This document shows, one piece after another, positions 43,273-52,254 of a DNA stretch of 64,000 bases. The stretch is taken from positions 403,021 to 467,020 of the forward strand of contig DELI01000005.1 of assembly GCA_002354335.1 (NCBI GenBank), written 5' to 3'. Source of the DNA: Sphingobacterium sp. UBA2700 (lineage in GTDB: Bacteria > Bacteroidota > Bacteroidia > Sphingobacteriales > Sphingobacteriaceae). The notes beneath the pieces are model-generated. The model worked only from the letters and a program-made list of their open reading frames with translations, ran no database searches and had not been told where the DNA came from. Position 1 is the stretch's first letter; every line of letters begins with the position of its first letter. The position numbers and the translations under genes are program-made.

Positions 43273-45147
43273 ATGAAGAAAAGAAGTATTACGTTGATTA
43301 TAGGATTGATGTCCATCGCGCTCTTGGGTGTTATGGCCATGCAGTATTACTTCATCCGGGAGTCATTCAAACAAAAGTCAAAGCTATTTGACGAAGCTGT
43401 AAAAGCCTCACTAACAGCAGTCGCGAATAAAATTGAACGCATTGAGATTTATGAATTTGCCCGTCAGCAAGAACGTGAAAATCAAGAGAAATTCAGACAA
43501 GACCAAGAACGGCTGCAGAAAAACGAACAGATTTTAGCACTCCAAGTTAAATATCAGGACAGCATCAAATTGCTGCAACGCCTTGCTTTTTCACACACGC
43601 AGCGCTTCAATGAGATGGAAACTCGATTGAATCAGCAGTATCCTACAGTATTGATCAGCAATAATTTCTATGAAACCTATATCCGCCGCAAGGAATACAA
43701 TCATCTTGTTCGAATTACTTTAGAGCAGGGCTATACCAGCGAAATGACAATCGGAGAATTTGCGCGCGTTTATGCTATACGTGAAATCAAAGAGGTAAAA
43801 GCAAAAGACGATAGCGCCCGTTATGTCATCCCTATCTTCGGACCGAATTCCGCGATCACGGCAACTTTCGAAATCCGAACCCTCCCTCCTCCGGTTGACC
43901 TCCGCGTACTATCACAGATCGACGTGTTAGAGAAGAAGTTAAATAAGCTCCGCAATCAGAAATTAATCGGCGCAGAAACGCTCTTTGACTCCCTGAAAAT
44001 TATGGGAGGAAAACAGAGTGCCATCATGGAAGATGTAGCCATTGGTATGCAATTATCCAAGCGCCCCTTGGAACAGCGTATCGATAAAACACAGGCAGTG
44101 GATTTGTTGATCAATGAGTTAGATCAACGCGGTATCAACTCCTCTTTCGTGATGCAGGTTCGTAATTCAGAAAACAGCCCATTGGTCTTCCAAGCGATTT
44201 TCAATTATAAAGATGAGAAAATCAAAGAGACCAATACACCGCCAATGATCTACAAGGCTCGACTATTTCAGAGCGACGAAGGTAAATCTCCTGGCGAGTT
44301 GCGCGTATATTTCCCCAATAAGGGTTCCGTCATTGCGAGCACCATGGGCTATTGGTTGTTGCCGATTCTTGCTTTGCTAGCTTTATTGATCGGCTGTTTC
44401 GCCTATACTTTACGCATGATCCTCCGTCAGAAGAAAATATCGGAGATGAAAACGGATTTCATCAACAATATGACGCATGAGTTCAAAACCCCTGTTGCTA
44501 CCATCATGATTGCCTCGGAGTCATTGAAAGATCCGGAAATCTCAGCCGATGAACGTAGAGTAAGCAAACTCGCCAATATCATTTATGACGAAAATGTGCG
44601 CTTAGGCTCTCACATCGAGCGTGTGCTTAATATTGCTCGACTGGAAAAAGAAAATCTAAAAATAGAGCGCACCAATGTGCAGATCAACAACTTAGCCAAT
44701 GCGGTATTAGAAAGCATGAAGCTGCAGTTGGAAAAAGCGGAAGGAACCTTGAACATACACCTGGATGCCGAGCATGATTTGGTGATTGGAGATGAACTCC
44801 ACCTATCGAATGTCATGTACAATCTTGTGGATAACGCCATTAAATACAGTAAAGATCGGCCTGAAATTACATTTAAAACTTTCAACCGCGGAAAGAACAT
44901 CGTTATTGCTGTTTCCGACAAAGGAATCGGTATGACGAAAGAACAATCGGAGAAAATTTTTGACCAATTTTACCGCATTCCGACCGGAAATATCCATAAC
45001 GTGAAGGGCTTTGGATTGGGATTAAGCTATGTTAATGACATTATAAAACGCCTCAATGGAAAGATCACTGTGAAAAGTGAGAAAGATAAAGGCACACAAT
45101 TTGAAGTAACTTTACCATTAAAGCATGCCTCACAAGAGGTTGCTTAA
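43273..45147 (+). CDS. Membrane sensor histidine kinase
   Basis: A 624-residue kinase: TM1 (about 6-26), a long periplasmic domain (27-355) with a heptad-rich, glutamine/glutamate-rich coiled coil at 55-120, TM2 (357-381), then HisKA with the phosphoacceptor His402 (NNMTHEFKTP) and a HATPase domain with N box (NVMYNLVDNAIKYS), G1 (DKGIGM) and G2 (GFGLGLSYV). It pairs with the response regulator 20 bp downstream. The layout resembles Bacteroides RprX. Signal unknown. A TATTTTTG box ends 6 bases before the ATG. Confidence 0.93.
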   Translation: MKKRSITLIIGLMSIALLGVMAMQYYFIRESFKQKSKLFDEAVKASLTAVANKIERIEIYEFARQQERENQEKFRQDQERLQKNEQILALQVKYQDSIKLLQRLAFSHTQRFNEMETRLNQQYPTVLISNNFYETYIRRKEYNHLVRITLEQGYTSEMTIGEFARVYAIREIKEVKAKDDSARYVIPIFGPNSAITATFEIRTLPPPVDLRVLSQIDVLEKKLNKLRNQKLIGAETLFDSLKIMGGKQSAIMEDVAIGMQLSKRPLEQRIDKTQAVDLLINELDQRGINSSFVMQVRNSENSPLVFQAIFNYKDEKIKETNTPPMIYKARLFQSDEGKSPGELRVYFPNKGSVIASTMGYWLLPILALLALLIGCFAYTLRMILRQKKISEMKTDFINNMTHEFKTPVATIMIASESLKDPEISADERRVSKLANIIYDENVRLGSHIERVLNIARLEKENLKIERTNVQINNLANAVLESMKLQLEKAEGTLNIHLDAEHDLVIGDELHLSNVMYNLVDNAIKYSKDRPEITFKTFNRGKNIVIAVSDKGIGMTKEQSEKIFDQFYRIPTGNIHNVKGFGLGLSYVNDIIKRLNGKITVKSEKDKGTQFEVTLPLKHASQEVA

Positions 45148-45167
45148 TAAAATAGCAAAGGAATTAT

Positions 45168-45857
45168 ATGAATCAAAAAATATTATTAGCCGAAGATGAC
45201 CCTAACTTGGGCGATCTTTTGAAAGACTATCTGGAACTAAAGGGCAAATTTGATGTGGTATTGAGCAAGGATGGTCAAGAAGCATTGGAAGCCTTTAGAA
45301 AGGATAATTTTGACTTATGTATCCTCGATGTCATGATGCCTAAAAAGGATGGCTTCTCCTTAGGTAAAGACATTCGTAAGATCAATCAAACTATACCAAT
45401 CATCTATGCGACAGCAAAAGGGATGATGGAAGATAAAACCCAAGCTTTCGAGTTAGGCGGCGATGATTATATCACCAAACCATTCCGAGTAGAAGAACTA
45501 CTCCTAAGAATAAACGCACTCCTAAAAAGAGCTGCAAAAGACAAAGATGAAGAAGTTGCGGATAAATTCGAAATTGGCGATTACTTCTTCGATTACACCA
45601 GTCAGATTATATCTTACAAGGGTCAACAACAAAAATTATCTACAAAAGAAGCCGAGCTTCTTCGTCTGTTATGCTTAAAAAAGAACGATGTCCTAACCCG
45701 CGAGGAAGCACTCGTTAAAATCTGGCATGACGACAATTATTTCACCGGCCGTAGTATGGATGTTTTCTTAAGTAAATTGAGAAAATACTTGAAAGAAGAC
45801 CCCAACGTCGAGATCGTCAATGTACATGGTAAAGGGTATAAGCTTTTGGTAAGCTAG
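45168..45857 (+). CDS. OmpR-family response regulator
   Basis: A 229-residue regulator: receiver domain with the phosphoacceptor Asp54 (CILDVMMPKKDG) and the conserved Lys near 104 (DDYITKPF), and a C-terminal winged-helix DNA-binding domain (RSMDVFLSKLRKYLKEDPNV). Target genes are unknown; the partner kinase is encoded just upstream. The TAG stop runs straight into heptad locus E, which supplies the terminator. Confidence 0.94.
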   Translation: MNQKILLAEDDPNLGDLLKDYLELKGKFDVVLSKDGQEALEAFRKDNFDLCILDVMMPKKDGFSLGKDIRKINQTIPIIYATAKGMMEDKTQAFELGGDDYITKPFRVEELLLRINALLKRAAKDKDEEVADKFEIGDYFFDYTSQIISYKGQQQKLSTKEAELLRLLCLKKNDVLTREEALVKIWHDDNYFTGRSMDVFLSKLRKYLKEDPNVEIVNVHGKGYKLLVS

Positions 45858-45945
45858 TTTTTTTTAGATATAAGATATTAGATTTTAGACGTAAGATATA
45901 AGACATTAGATATTAGAACCTGCAGCAATGTAGGTTCTTTTTTTG
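45858..45945 (+). repeat. Heptad array with terminator (locus E, left; NNAGAYN type)
   Basis: After the stop come TTAGATA, TAAGATA, TTAGATT, TTAGACG, TAAGATA, TAAGACA, TTAGATA in 7-base register, ending in a hairpin AGAACCT/AGGTTCT (45915-45921 with 45932-45938) and TTTTTTT. The same hairpin sequence follows ahcY at 58 kb. Confidence 0.88.
45915..45945 (+). terminator. Response-regulator terminator
   Basis: AGAACCTGCAGCAATGTAGG then TTCT and a seven-T tract; stem of 7 bp or more. Confidence 0.85.
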
Positions 45946-45995
45946 TCGCTGCTTTTTAGGAAGAGGACTCTGAATTAGGAGAGGATGAAAATTGT

Positions 45996-46294
45996 CTTGA
46001 ACCAGGGAAAAAGGATTTTAGGATTGACAGGATGTTTTGTCTTTGAACCAGGAAAAGAAGGATGCAAGGATAATCAGGATCAGCGAATTGGTAAAGTTGG
46101 AGACGTTTAGTGAAACGTCTTTACGCGGTTCGTCATGATTACCGCCTATATAGTCCAAAATTGTATAGAAGCCAATTGGACGCCAATGAGTAGAGACGTT
46201 TCACTAAACGTCTACTATAAAACACAATCGCCCCCTCATATGTCACAATACCCGATTCTGTCAATCCTAAAATCCTTTTTTTCCTGGTTCAAAG
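45996..46294. repeat. Composite inverted repeat of GGATT modules (locus E, centre)
   Basis: Direct copies of a GAACCAGG...GGATTGACAGGAT module lie at 45996-46034 and 46042-46080; an inverted copy is at 46254-46294. Between them are two 20-nt hairpins at 46101-46120 and 46194-46213 (arms AGACGTTT/AAACGTCT, loops AGTG and CACT). With the heptads this fills the 458-bp gap between convergent genes. Confidence 0.88.
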
Positions 46295-46297
46295 ACA

Positions 46298-46336
46298 AAA
46301 TCTAATATCTTACGTCTAATATCTGACATCTAATAA
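46298..46336 (-). repeat. Heptad array (locus E, right) encoding a protein C-terminus
   Basis: On the minus strand TTAGATG, TCAGATA, TTAGACG, TAAGATA, TTAGATT. The first heptads encode the last residues (LLDVRY) and stop of the NadR-type kinase. Confidence 0.8.
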
Positions 46337-46858
46337 AAATCCCACTTCCCGAAGTCCGTTCTGTAGTCTTTCCTCTCCCAATCCAGACACGACCTTATAG
46401 TTGGCATTTAGCGCATCTAGTTCATCTTTCCAGACCTGCATAAAGTGCGCTCTTTCTGTTGGAAAATCTCTAAGTGGGTCATCTTCCCAAGGAAGATCGA
46501 TATCCATGAGCAGGTAAAAATCGTATTGCCTTTTCTTAATTTCATCGGTTACAACCTTTGGCGTGTCATTGAAAAGATGGTCGCACCATATCTTGACGGT
46601 CAGAATTGTCGTGTCACAAACGATTATAGAAGGCTTAGACGCAAGGAACGCGTCTTCGAGTGCTACTTGTCCATAAAACATGTTGACTTCGTCCTGAAGC
46701 GTGTATTCGCGATTTAAATGTTCGCAATAATATCTCGCATATTCCGGAACGGCTAATGTCTTTAGCTCGCTGGCGAGGTATTTCGCCATGGTCGATTTCC
46801 CGGTAGACTCCGGTCCGACGACAGCGATCTTGATAGTCTTGTTTTCAGTAGCCTGCAT
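46316..46858 (-). CDS. NadR-type ribosylnicotinamide kinase (P-loop)
   Basis: A 180-residue P-loop protein (GPESTGKST, 15-23) of the AAA/NadR C-terminal family, with VPEYARYYCEHLNREYT near 37-53 and DTTILTVKIW near 101. In NadR this domain phosphorylates nicotinamide riboside to NMN; there is no N-terminal adenylyltransferase domain here. It follows pnuC by 12 bp, which strongly supports this role: uptake and trapping of nicotinamide riboside. Its final residues and stop codon come from a heptad repeat. Confidence 0.82.
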   Translation of the reverse strand: MQATENKTIKIAVVGPESTGKSTMAKYLASELKTLAVPEYARYYCEHLNREYTLQDEVNMFYGQVALEDAFLASKPSIIVCDTTILTVKIWCDHLFNDTPKVVTDEIKKRQYDFYLLMDIDLPWEDDPLRDFPTERAHFMQVWKDELDALNANYKVVSGLGEERLQNGLREVGFLLDVRY

Positions 46859-46870
46859 AAAAACACAATA

Positions 46871-47473
46871 TTACTGAAAATTAAGATAGCTTTTTCGCCA
46901 ATCTCGATATCCATTCCACGCAATAATTGTAAAAGCAATGTATAAAATCGCTGTTAGAATTAAATCCTTGTGGATATAGAGCGGGATATAACATAAATCA
47001 ACAAACACCCAGAGCAACCAATTCTGTAGCACTTTACGCGTCATCAAGAACTGGGCAACCAAACTGGTCGCAGTACAGAACCCATCAATGTAAGGCACAT
47101 CGGAATTGGTTTTCTGATCTAGGAAATAACCGAGAATACCTGCAATCAATAAAATAATTACAATAGTCAATCCCAATTGCTTGCTGTTGAAGGATGTAAT
47201 CGGCTTCTCCTCAGAATGTGCTCGCCTATTCCAATAATACCATCCGTATATTGCTGTGCCGAGGAAGTAAACTTGTAAAGCAGAATCCCCATAAAGTTTA
47301 GCATGATAGAAGATATACAGATAGAGGCTAACGCTAATAATACTGATTGGCCAGTTCCATATATTTTGTCTTGCGGCGAGGAATACACAGAGGAATCCAG
47401 AGATGGTTGCAAGCCACTCCAACAAGCTGGTTTCTAGAAATTGTTGGTAAAGTTGAGAGAGAAAATCCTGCAT
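46871..47473 (-). CDS. pnuC: Nicotinamide riboside transporter PnuC
   Basis: A 200-residue membrane protein with about seven helices and the PnuC pattern (ARQNIWNWPISIISVSLYLY, YGDSALQVYFLGTAIYGWYYW, then QFLMTRKVLQNWLLWVFVD). It facilitates nicotinamide riboside entry, driven by phosphorylation by the kinase encoded next to it. Related PnuT/PnuX carry other vitamins, but the kinase neighbour favours NR. Confidence 0.92.
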   Translation of the reverse strand: MQDFLSQLYQQFLETSLLEWLATISGFLCVFLAARQNIWNWPISIISVSLYLYIFYHAKLYGDSALQVYFLGTAIYGWYYWNRRAHSEEKPITSFNSKQLGLTIVIILLIAGILGYFLDQKTNSDVPYIDGFCTATSLVAQFLMTRKVLQNWLLWVFVDLCYIPLYIHKDLILTAILYIAFTIIAWNGYRDWRKSYLNFQ

Positions 47474-47534
47474 TCTTCAGTTATTAAGGACAACTAAAGA
47501 TAGCAATAATAAAGAAAGAAAGGTCCTCTACAAG

Positions 47535-48008
47535 CTATTGAACCAATTTATTGGCGCAGTTTGTACTTGCAAAAGATTCTGGTTTCGCCTTGAAGATGAA
47601 TCCCATTCCCAAGATATAGCCCATGGCTTCTTTGAGTGCGGTATTGGATTGAAAGTTGGGATTGGTGTTGATGTCAGCGTGGACTTCAAGGTCTACGGAA
47701 TACTGGTCGAGAAGTGGACAAAGCTCGTACGCCGTTTCGATGGAGTGTTGTACTTCGAGGAGCATCCTCTCTTTGATACTCATGTTGTGCATTTTGCGAT
47801 CCTTATGGATGAACATAAAGCCACCGCGGTGTTCCCGGAGGAAGACAATAACCGTCGCGAATTCGACAATACCGCGCTTAACTTGGGAGTCGGTGCCGAT
47901 ATAAACCTTCAATTTGTTGCCTAGGTTCTGTTCGCGGATAATGGTGTCCTCAACTGCGGATAGGATCGGGAGCTTTAATAATTCTCCATTGTATTTTTGC
48001 CATTCCAT
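47535..48008 (-). CDS. RNase H-like YkuK-family protein (DUF458)
   Basis: A 157-residue protein from the ATG at 48008 (MEWQKYNGELL). It has the DUF458 pattern: KVYIGTDSQVKRGIVEFATVIVF near 33-55, LLEVQHSIETAYEL near 82, and VDLEVHADINTNPNFQSN near 104-121, with acids in RNase H-like positions (Asp39, Asp111). Bacillus YkuK is of unknown function. It is upstream of pnuC but 61 bp away, with no clear operon evidence. Confidence 0.8.
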   Translation of the reverse strand: MEWQKYNGELLKLPILSAVEDTIIREQNLGNKLKVYIGTDSQVKRGIVEFATVIVFLREHRGGFMFIHKDRKMHNMSIKERMLLEVQHSIETAYELCPLLDQYSVDLEVHADINTNPNFQSNTALKEAMGYILGMGFIFKAKPESFASTNCANKLVQ

Positions 48009-48110
48009 ATACAAAGGTTTTGTTATCTAAATGTACTGATAAACTGTCCATTATATTTTTATTATATATTAACTAATTGCTAAATGTTTGTTTACTCCTG
48101 TGTGAAGCTA

Positions 48111-48755
48111 TTACTCTTTATTGCCATATGCAAGATCACCGGCATCCCCTAAACCAGGAACGATATAAGACTTACTCGTCAACTCATTATCGACCGCCCC
48201 TACCCAAATTTGAACTTCCGGAAGGAATGCCCTAACATGCTGAATCCCCTCTTCTGAAGCAATCACTGTCGCGATATGAAGCTCTTTGATATTATATTCA
48301 CTCAATAAATCCTTACAGCAAAGTACCAGGCTCTTTCCCGTCGCCAGCATAGGATCAGCCATGATGACCACCTTGTCGTCCAGATTAGGCGTGTTCTGAT
48401 ATTTCTTGTGGATTTCAAACTCTCCGCTTTTCTTAGTGTGACGATAGGCGGCAATAAAAGCACTGTCAGCACGATCAAAAACGTTTAATAGTCCTTGATG
48501 AAATGGCAAACCCGCGCGCATAATCGTAGCAATAACAGGCTGCTGAGGCATCAAGTGTGTATTTGCCACGCCTAGCGGAGTTTCCACGTCGACATAATGG
48601 TACTCTAATGTCTTACTGATTTCATAGGCCATTACTTCTCCAAGACGTTCTAGATTCCGCCGAAACCGCATCCGATCTTGCTGTATCCGTACATCTCTTA
48701 ATTCTGCCAAAAAATGATTGGCAATGCTGTTCTGTTTTGTTAAGATCGTTATCAT
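48111..48755 (-). CDS. upp: Uracil phosphoribosyltransferase
   Basis: A 214-residue salvage enzyme making UMP from uracil and PRPP. The PRPP-binding motif is VVIMADPMLATGKS (near 128-141), and the uracil-binding C-terminal segment is PGLGDAGDLAYGNKE. Single gene, divergent from uvrB (gap 113 bp). Confidence 0.95.
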   Translation of the reverse strand: MITILTKQNSIANHFLAELRDVRIQQDRMRFRRNLERLGEVMAYEISKTLEYHYVDVETPLGVANTHLMPQQPVIATIMRAGLPFHQGLLNVFDRADSAFIAAYRHTKKSGEFEIHKKYQNTPNLDDKVVIMADPMLATGKSLVLCCKDLLSEYNIKELHIATVIASEEGIQHVRAFLPEVQIWVGAVDNELTSKSYIVPGLGDAGDLAYGNKE

Positions 48756-48868
48756 GACAAAAAGTCTTGTTGTTAAGCAATTTAATAATTATTTTTCGCA
48801 ATTGAGTGCGTTAATCAGTTATTCTAGAAACGGAATAATATTTGATAAATTAGCGTGGAAAGGGAAGC

Positions 48869-50902
48869 ATGAAATTTCAATTAACATCTGAATATAAACC
48901 CACTGGCGACCAGCCTCAAGCAATCAAAGAGTTAGTTGCTGGCGTTGAGCAGGGAGAGCAATATCAAACATTATTAGGGGTAACGGGATCTGGTAAAACA
49001 TTTACTGTGGCGAATCTAATTCAAGAAACGCAGAAACCAACCCTTATTTTAAGCCACAATAAGACTTTGGCAGCACAGCTGTATGGAGAATTTAAACAGT
49101 TCTTCCCCAATAATGCGGTGCATTACTTCGTGTCTTATTACGACTATTACCAACCGGAAGCATTTATAGCTTCTTCCAACACGTATATTGAGAAAGATTT
49201 AGCAATCAATGAGGAAATAGAGAAACTTCGATTAGCAACGACTTCTGCGCTGATGTCGGGACGGAGAGACGTTATTGTGGTCTCCTCCGTATCCTGTATT
49301 TACGGTATGGGTAACCCTGAAGATTTCTCCCGGTCGATCTTCCGATTTGGCGTAGGTACCACCATTAGCAGAAATGCCTTTTTACATAAATTGGTGGAAA
49401 TCCTCTACGCAAGGACTACGGCAGACTTCAAACGCGGTACGTTTAGAGTAAAGGGTGATACAGTCGATGTCTATCCCGCTTATATGGATAACGCTTACCG
49501 CATTTCTTTCTTCGGCGATGATATCGACGAGCTAAGCGAAATAGATCCCGTGTCGGGAAGAACGCTGCAAAAGCATGAGACTCTAGCTTTATTTCCAGCG
49601 AATCTTTTCGTTACACCAAAGGAAAAGTTCACCCAATCAATTTGGGGTATTCAGGAAGAATTGGTCCATCGCAAGGCACAGCTAGAAGATGAAGGCAAGA
49701 TGTTGGAGGCCAAGCGACTTGAAGAGCGTGTTAATTACGATTTAGAGATGATGCGCGAACTCGGCTACTGTTCCGGAATTGAGAACTACTCCCGATTTTT
49801 CGATGGTAGACAGCCAGGCATGCGCCCCTTCTGTTTGATTGATTATTTTCCGGATGATTATCTGATGGTTATTGATGAAAGCCATGTAACCATCCCACAA
49901 TTGCGTGCGATGTATGGTGGTGACCGATCAAGAAAGATCTCTTTAGTAGAGCACGGCTTCCGATTGCCGGCGGCATTAGATAACCGTCCATTGAACTTCC
50001 CGGAATTCGAATCCCTGACCAATCAAACGGTATATGTTTCGGCTACTCCAGGGGATTATGAATTGCAACAGACCGAAGGTGTTGTTGTCGAGCAAGTCAT
50101 TCGTCCTACAGGTTTATTAGACCCTATTATAGAAGTCAAGCCTGCTATCAACCAGGTCGATGATTTCTTGGAAGAAGTCGATAAGACCATTAAAGAAGGC
50201 GGAAGAGTGCTAGCGACAACCCTGACGAAACGGATGGCGGAAGAACTGACTAAGTATATGACCCGCCTGAATATCAAAGTCCGTTACATCCACTCTGAAG
50301 TAAAAACCTTAGAACGCGTGGAAATACTTCGCGGACTGCGCTTGGGCGAATTTGATGTCCTTGTTGGTGTCAACCTATTAAGAGAGGGTTTAGATTTACC
50401 GGAAGTGACCTTAGTCGCTATATTAGACGCGGACAAAGAAGGTTTCTTACGGTCTGAACGTTCGTTAATCCAAACGATTGGACGTGCGGCACGTAATGAG
50501 AAAGGTCGCGTAATTATGTATGCAGACAAGATGACGGATAGTATGCGGATTACCATCGATGAAACAAACAGACGTCGTGATAAGCAAATCAGTTACAACT
50601 TAGAACATGGCATTACCCCGCGTACCGTTGGAAAAACAAAAGAAGAGATTCTAGAGCAAACGTCGGTTGCTGATATGGGCGTAGGACCAAAAGCTTATAT
50701 TGAACCGGATGCGGCCGCTTCAGTTGCTGCCGATCCACTGATCGAATACATGAGCGATAATGAAATGAAGAAAGCGATAGAAACAGTTCGCAAGCGGATG
50801 GAAAAAGCAGCTAAAGAGATGGAATTCTTAGAGGCAGCAAAATTACGCGATGAGATGTTTGCGCTGGAGAAAGCCTATGAAGACAAATTCGGAAAGAAAT
50901 AG
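48869..50902 (+). CDS. uvrB: Excinuclease ABC subunit B
   Basis: A 677-residue helicase-like DNA repair protein: Walker A GVTGSGKT near 38-45, the beta-hairpin YYDYYQPEAF near 91, DEAD-like DESH near 337, helicase motif VI region QTIGRAARN near 540, and a C-terminal UVR domain (MEKAAKEMEFLEAAKLRDEM) that binds UvrC. It verifies damage with UvrA and loads UvrC. Stands alone on the plus strand. Confidence 0.97.
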   Translation: MKFQLTSEYKPTGDQPQAIKELVAGVEQGEQYQTLLGVTGSGKTFTVANLIQETQKPTLILSHNKTLAAQLYGEFKQFFPNNAVHYFVSYYDYYQPEAFIASSNTYIEKDLAINEEIEKLRLATTSALMSGRRDVIVVSSVSCIYGMGNPEDFSRSIFRFGVGTTISRNAFLHKLVEILYARTTADFKRGTFRVKGDTVDVYPAYMDNAYRISFFGDDIDELSEIDPVSGRTLQKHETLALFPANLFVTPKEKFTQSIWGIQEELVHRKAQLEDEGKMLEAKRLEERVNYDLEMMRELGYCSGIENYSRFFDGRQPGMRPFCLIDYFPDDYLMVIDESHVTIPQLRAMYGGDRSRKISLVEHGFRLPAALDNRPLNFPEFESLTNQTVYVSATPGDYELQQTEGVVVEQVIRPTGLLDPIIEVKPAINQVDDFLEEVDKTIKEGGRVLATTLTKRMAEELTKYMTRLNIKVRYIHSEVKTLERVEILRGLRLGEFDVLVGVNLLREGLDLPEVTLVAILDADKEGFLRSERSLIQTIGRAARNEKGRVIMYADKMTDSMRITIDETNRRRDKQISYNLEHGITPRTVGKTKEEILEQTSVADMGVGPKAYIEPDAAASVAADPLIEYMSDNEMKKAIETVRKRMEKAAKEMEFLEAAKLRDEMFALEKAYEDKFGKK

Positions 50903-50936
50903 ATTCTTCGATTCTTAGAACGTATTATATAGCATT

Positions 50937-50966
50937 AAAAAGCCACCCTAACTAGGTGGCTTTTTT
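50937..50966. terminator. Shared terminator between uvrB and the oxidase gene
   Basis: AAAGCCACC (50939-50947) pairs with GGTGGCTTT (50955-50963), followed by TTTAG on the plus strand and by TTTTAATG on the minus. Bidirectional between convergent genes. Confidence 0.85.
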
Positions 50967-50969
50967 AGT

Positions 50970-52136
50970 TTATTTTATCAGTCTACCCGGAAACTGTGTT
51001 ATATTTTCTAGCGTTAATTGTTGCATAACCTGATACAATTGTGCTTTGAACATCGTTATGGTATGATCGGCACCCTCATCCCCTAATGCTCCGACACCAT
51101 ACATAAATGGGCGTCCCATAAAGTTGAAGTCTGACCCCACGGCATAGGCTCTTCCTAAATCCACCCCAGAGCGTATCCCGCCATCCAACATAATCTTTAT
51201 CTTTTCCTTATACAGCGGATTTGAAGCCAATTTAATCAATGAATTTATCGAAGACTCACCAGCATCGATTTGTCGGCCACCATGGTTTGAAACAATGACC
51301 CCATCGGCACCTAATTGTATTGCAGCTTCCATATCCTCATCGGTTGTAATACCTTTTAACACTAAGGGTCCTTGCCAGATATCACGGATCGCTTTCACTT
51401 TCTCCACATTCACTTTCCCCGTGAAAGTACGGTTCATAAACTGTCCGAGTTGCGCAAGATCTAATCCCTTTTCCATATAAGGTTTCAACGTGGCAAAGGA
51501 AGGAATCCCGTGCTGTAGCGTCTTAATCCCCCAAGTCGGACATACCATTGCCTGCAAGATGTTTTGGATATTCATCTTAGGCGGCATAGAAAGACCCGAT
51601 TTAATTTCACGATATCGCAAGCCGAATGAAGGAACATCCACCAATACCACCAAAACAGGACATTCAACATCTTTTAAACGACGTAGAATATCATCTCTCA
51701 AGCGATTCTCGGTAGGATGATAAAGCTGAAACCAGGCCTTCCCATCGGAGACCTCGGCGATGCGTTCAATAGAACTGGTAGAGACCGTGCTTAAGGTATA
51801 AGGTATATCATGCTTGGCAGCGGCTTTTGCTAAAATTTCAGGTGCATTAGGCCACATTAATCCTTGTAATCCTATCGGTGAAATCCCAAAAGGAGCAGCA
51901 TAAGTTCGGCCGAATAAGTTAACCGACATATCAATATCCCCAGCAACATGCAGATACTGCGGCTTTAGAAGAATATCGTCAAAATCATTCTCATTTCTTG
52001 CTAAGTTGAGCTCTTCATTGCAACCTCCTTCAAGGTAGTCAAAAGCAAACTTAGGAATTCTTGACTTCGCTTTACGCTTTAAATCAGTAACTGACGGATA
52101 TTTTGAATTGTATTTGAATAGTATTTTTTTACTCAT
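50970..52136 (-). CDS. FMN-dependent alpha-hydroxy-acid oxidase/dehydrogenase
   Basis: A 388-residue enzyme of the lactate dehydrogenase (LldD)/glycolate oxidase family. It has the N-terminal FAFDYLEGG motif, YAAPFGISPIGLQGLMWPNA, and the catalytic SNHGGRQID near 289 with the active-site His, followed by the FMN phosphate site (DGGIRSGVDLGRA, GRPFMYGVGALG). It oxidises an L-2-hydroxy acid, probably L-lactate, to the keto acid. Close relatives act on glycolate or mandelate, so I leave the symbol blank. Confidence 0.9.
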   Translation of the reverse strand: MSKKILFKYNSKYPSVTDLKRKAKSRIPKFAFDYLEGGCNEELNLARNENDFDDILLKPQYLHVAGDIDMSVNLFGRTYAAPFGISPIGLQGLMWPNAPEILAKAAAKHDIPYTLSTVSTSSIERIAEVSDGKAWFQLYHPTENRLRDDILRRLKDVECPVLVVLVDVPSFGLRYREIKSGLSMPPKMNIQNILQAMVCPTWGIKTLQHGIPSFATLKPYMEKGLDLAQLGQFMNRTFTGKVNVEKVKAIRDIWQGPLVLKGITTDEDMEAAIQLGADGVIVSNHGGRQIDAGESSINSLIKLASNPLYKEKIKIMLDGGIRSGVDLGRAYAVGSDFNFMGRPFMYGVGALGDEGADHTITMFKAQLYQVMQQLTLENITQFPGRLIK

Positions 52137-52199
52137 GGATCTAAATTGATCGGTTAGAACGTTAGTCGTCTAATTTAAGGCAAATAATCGACAAGACTG

Positions 52200-52221
52200 T
52201 CCTGTACTCTGATGTACAGGA
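52200..52221 (-). other. Hairpin after the DUF4833 gene
   Basis: TCCTGTAC (52200-52207) pairs with GTACAGGA (52214-52221), loop of 6. Terminator or operator upstream of the oxidase gene. Confidence 0.4.
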
Positions 52222-52254
52222 TAGAAAATCGGTAATTAGGAAAATACTAGGAGT

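Noticed and set aside
47538..47924. Plus-strand 128-residue frame
   Set aside because: It is the antisense of the YkuK-family gene, which shows conserved family motifs.
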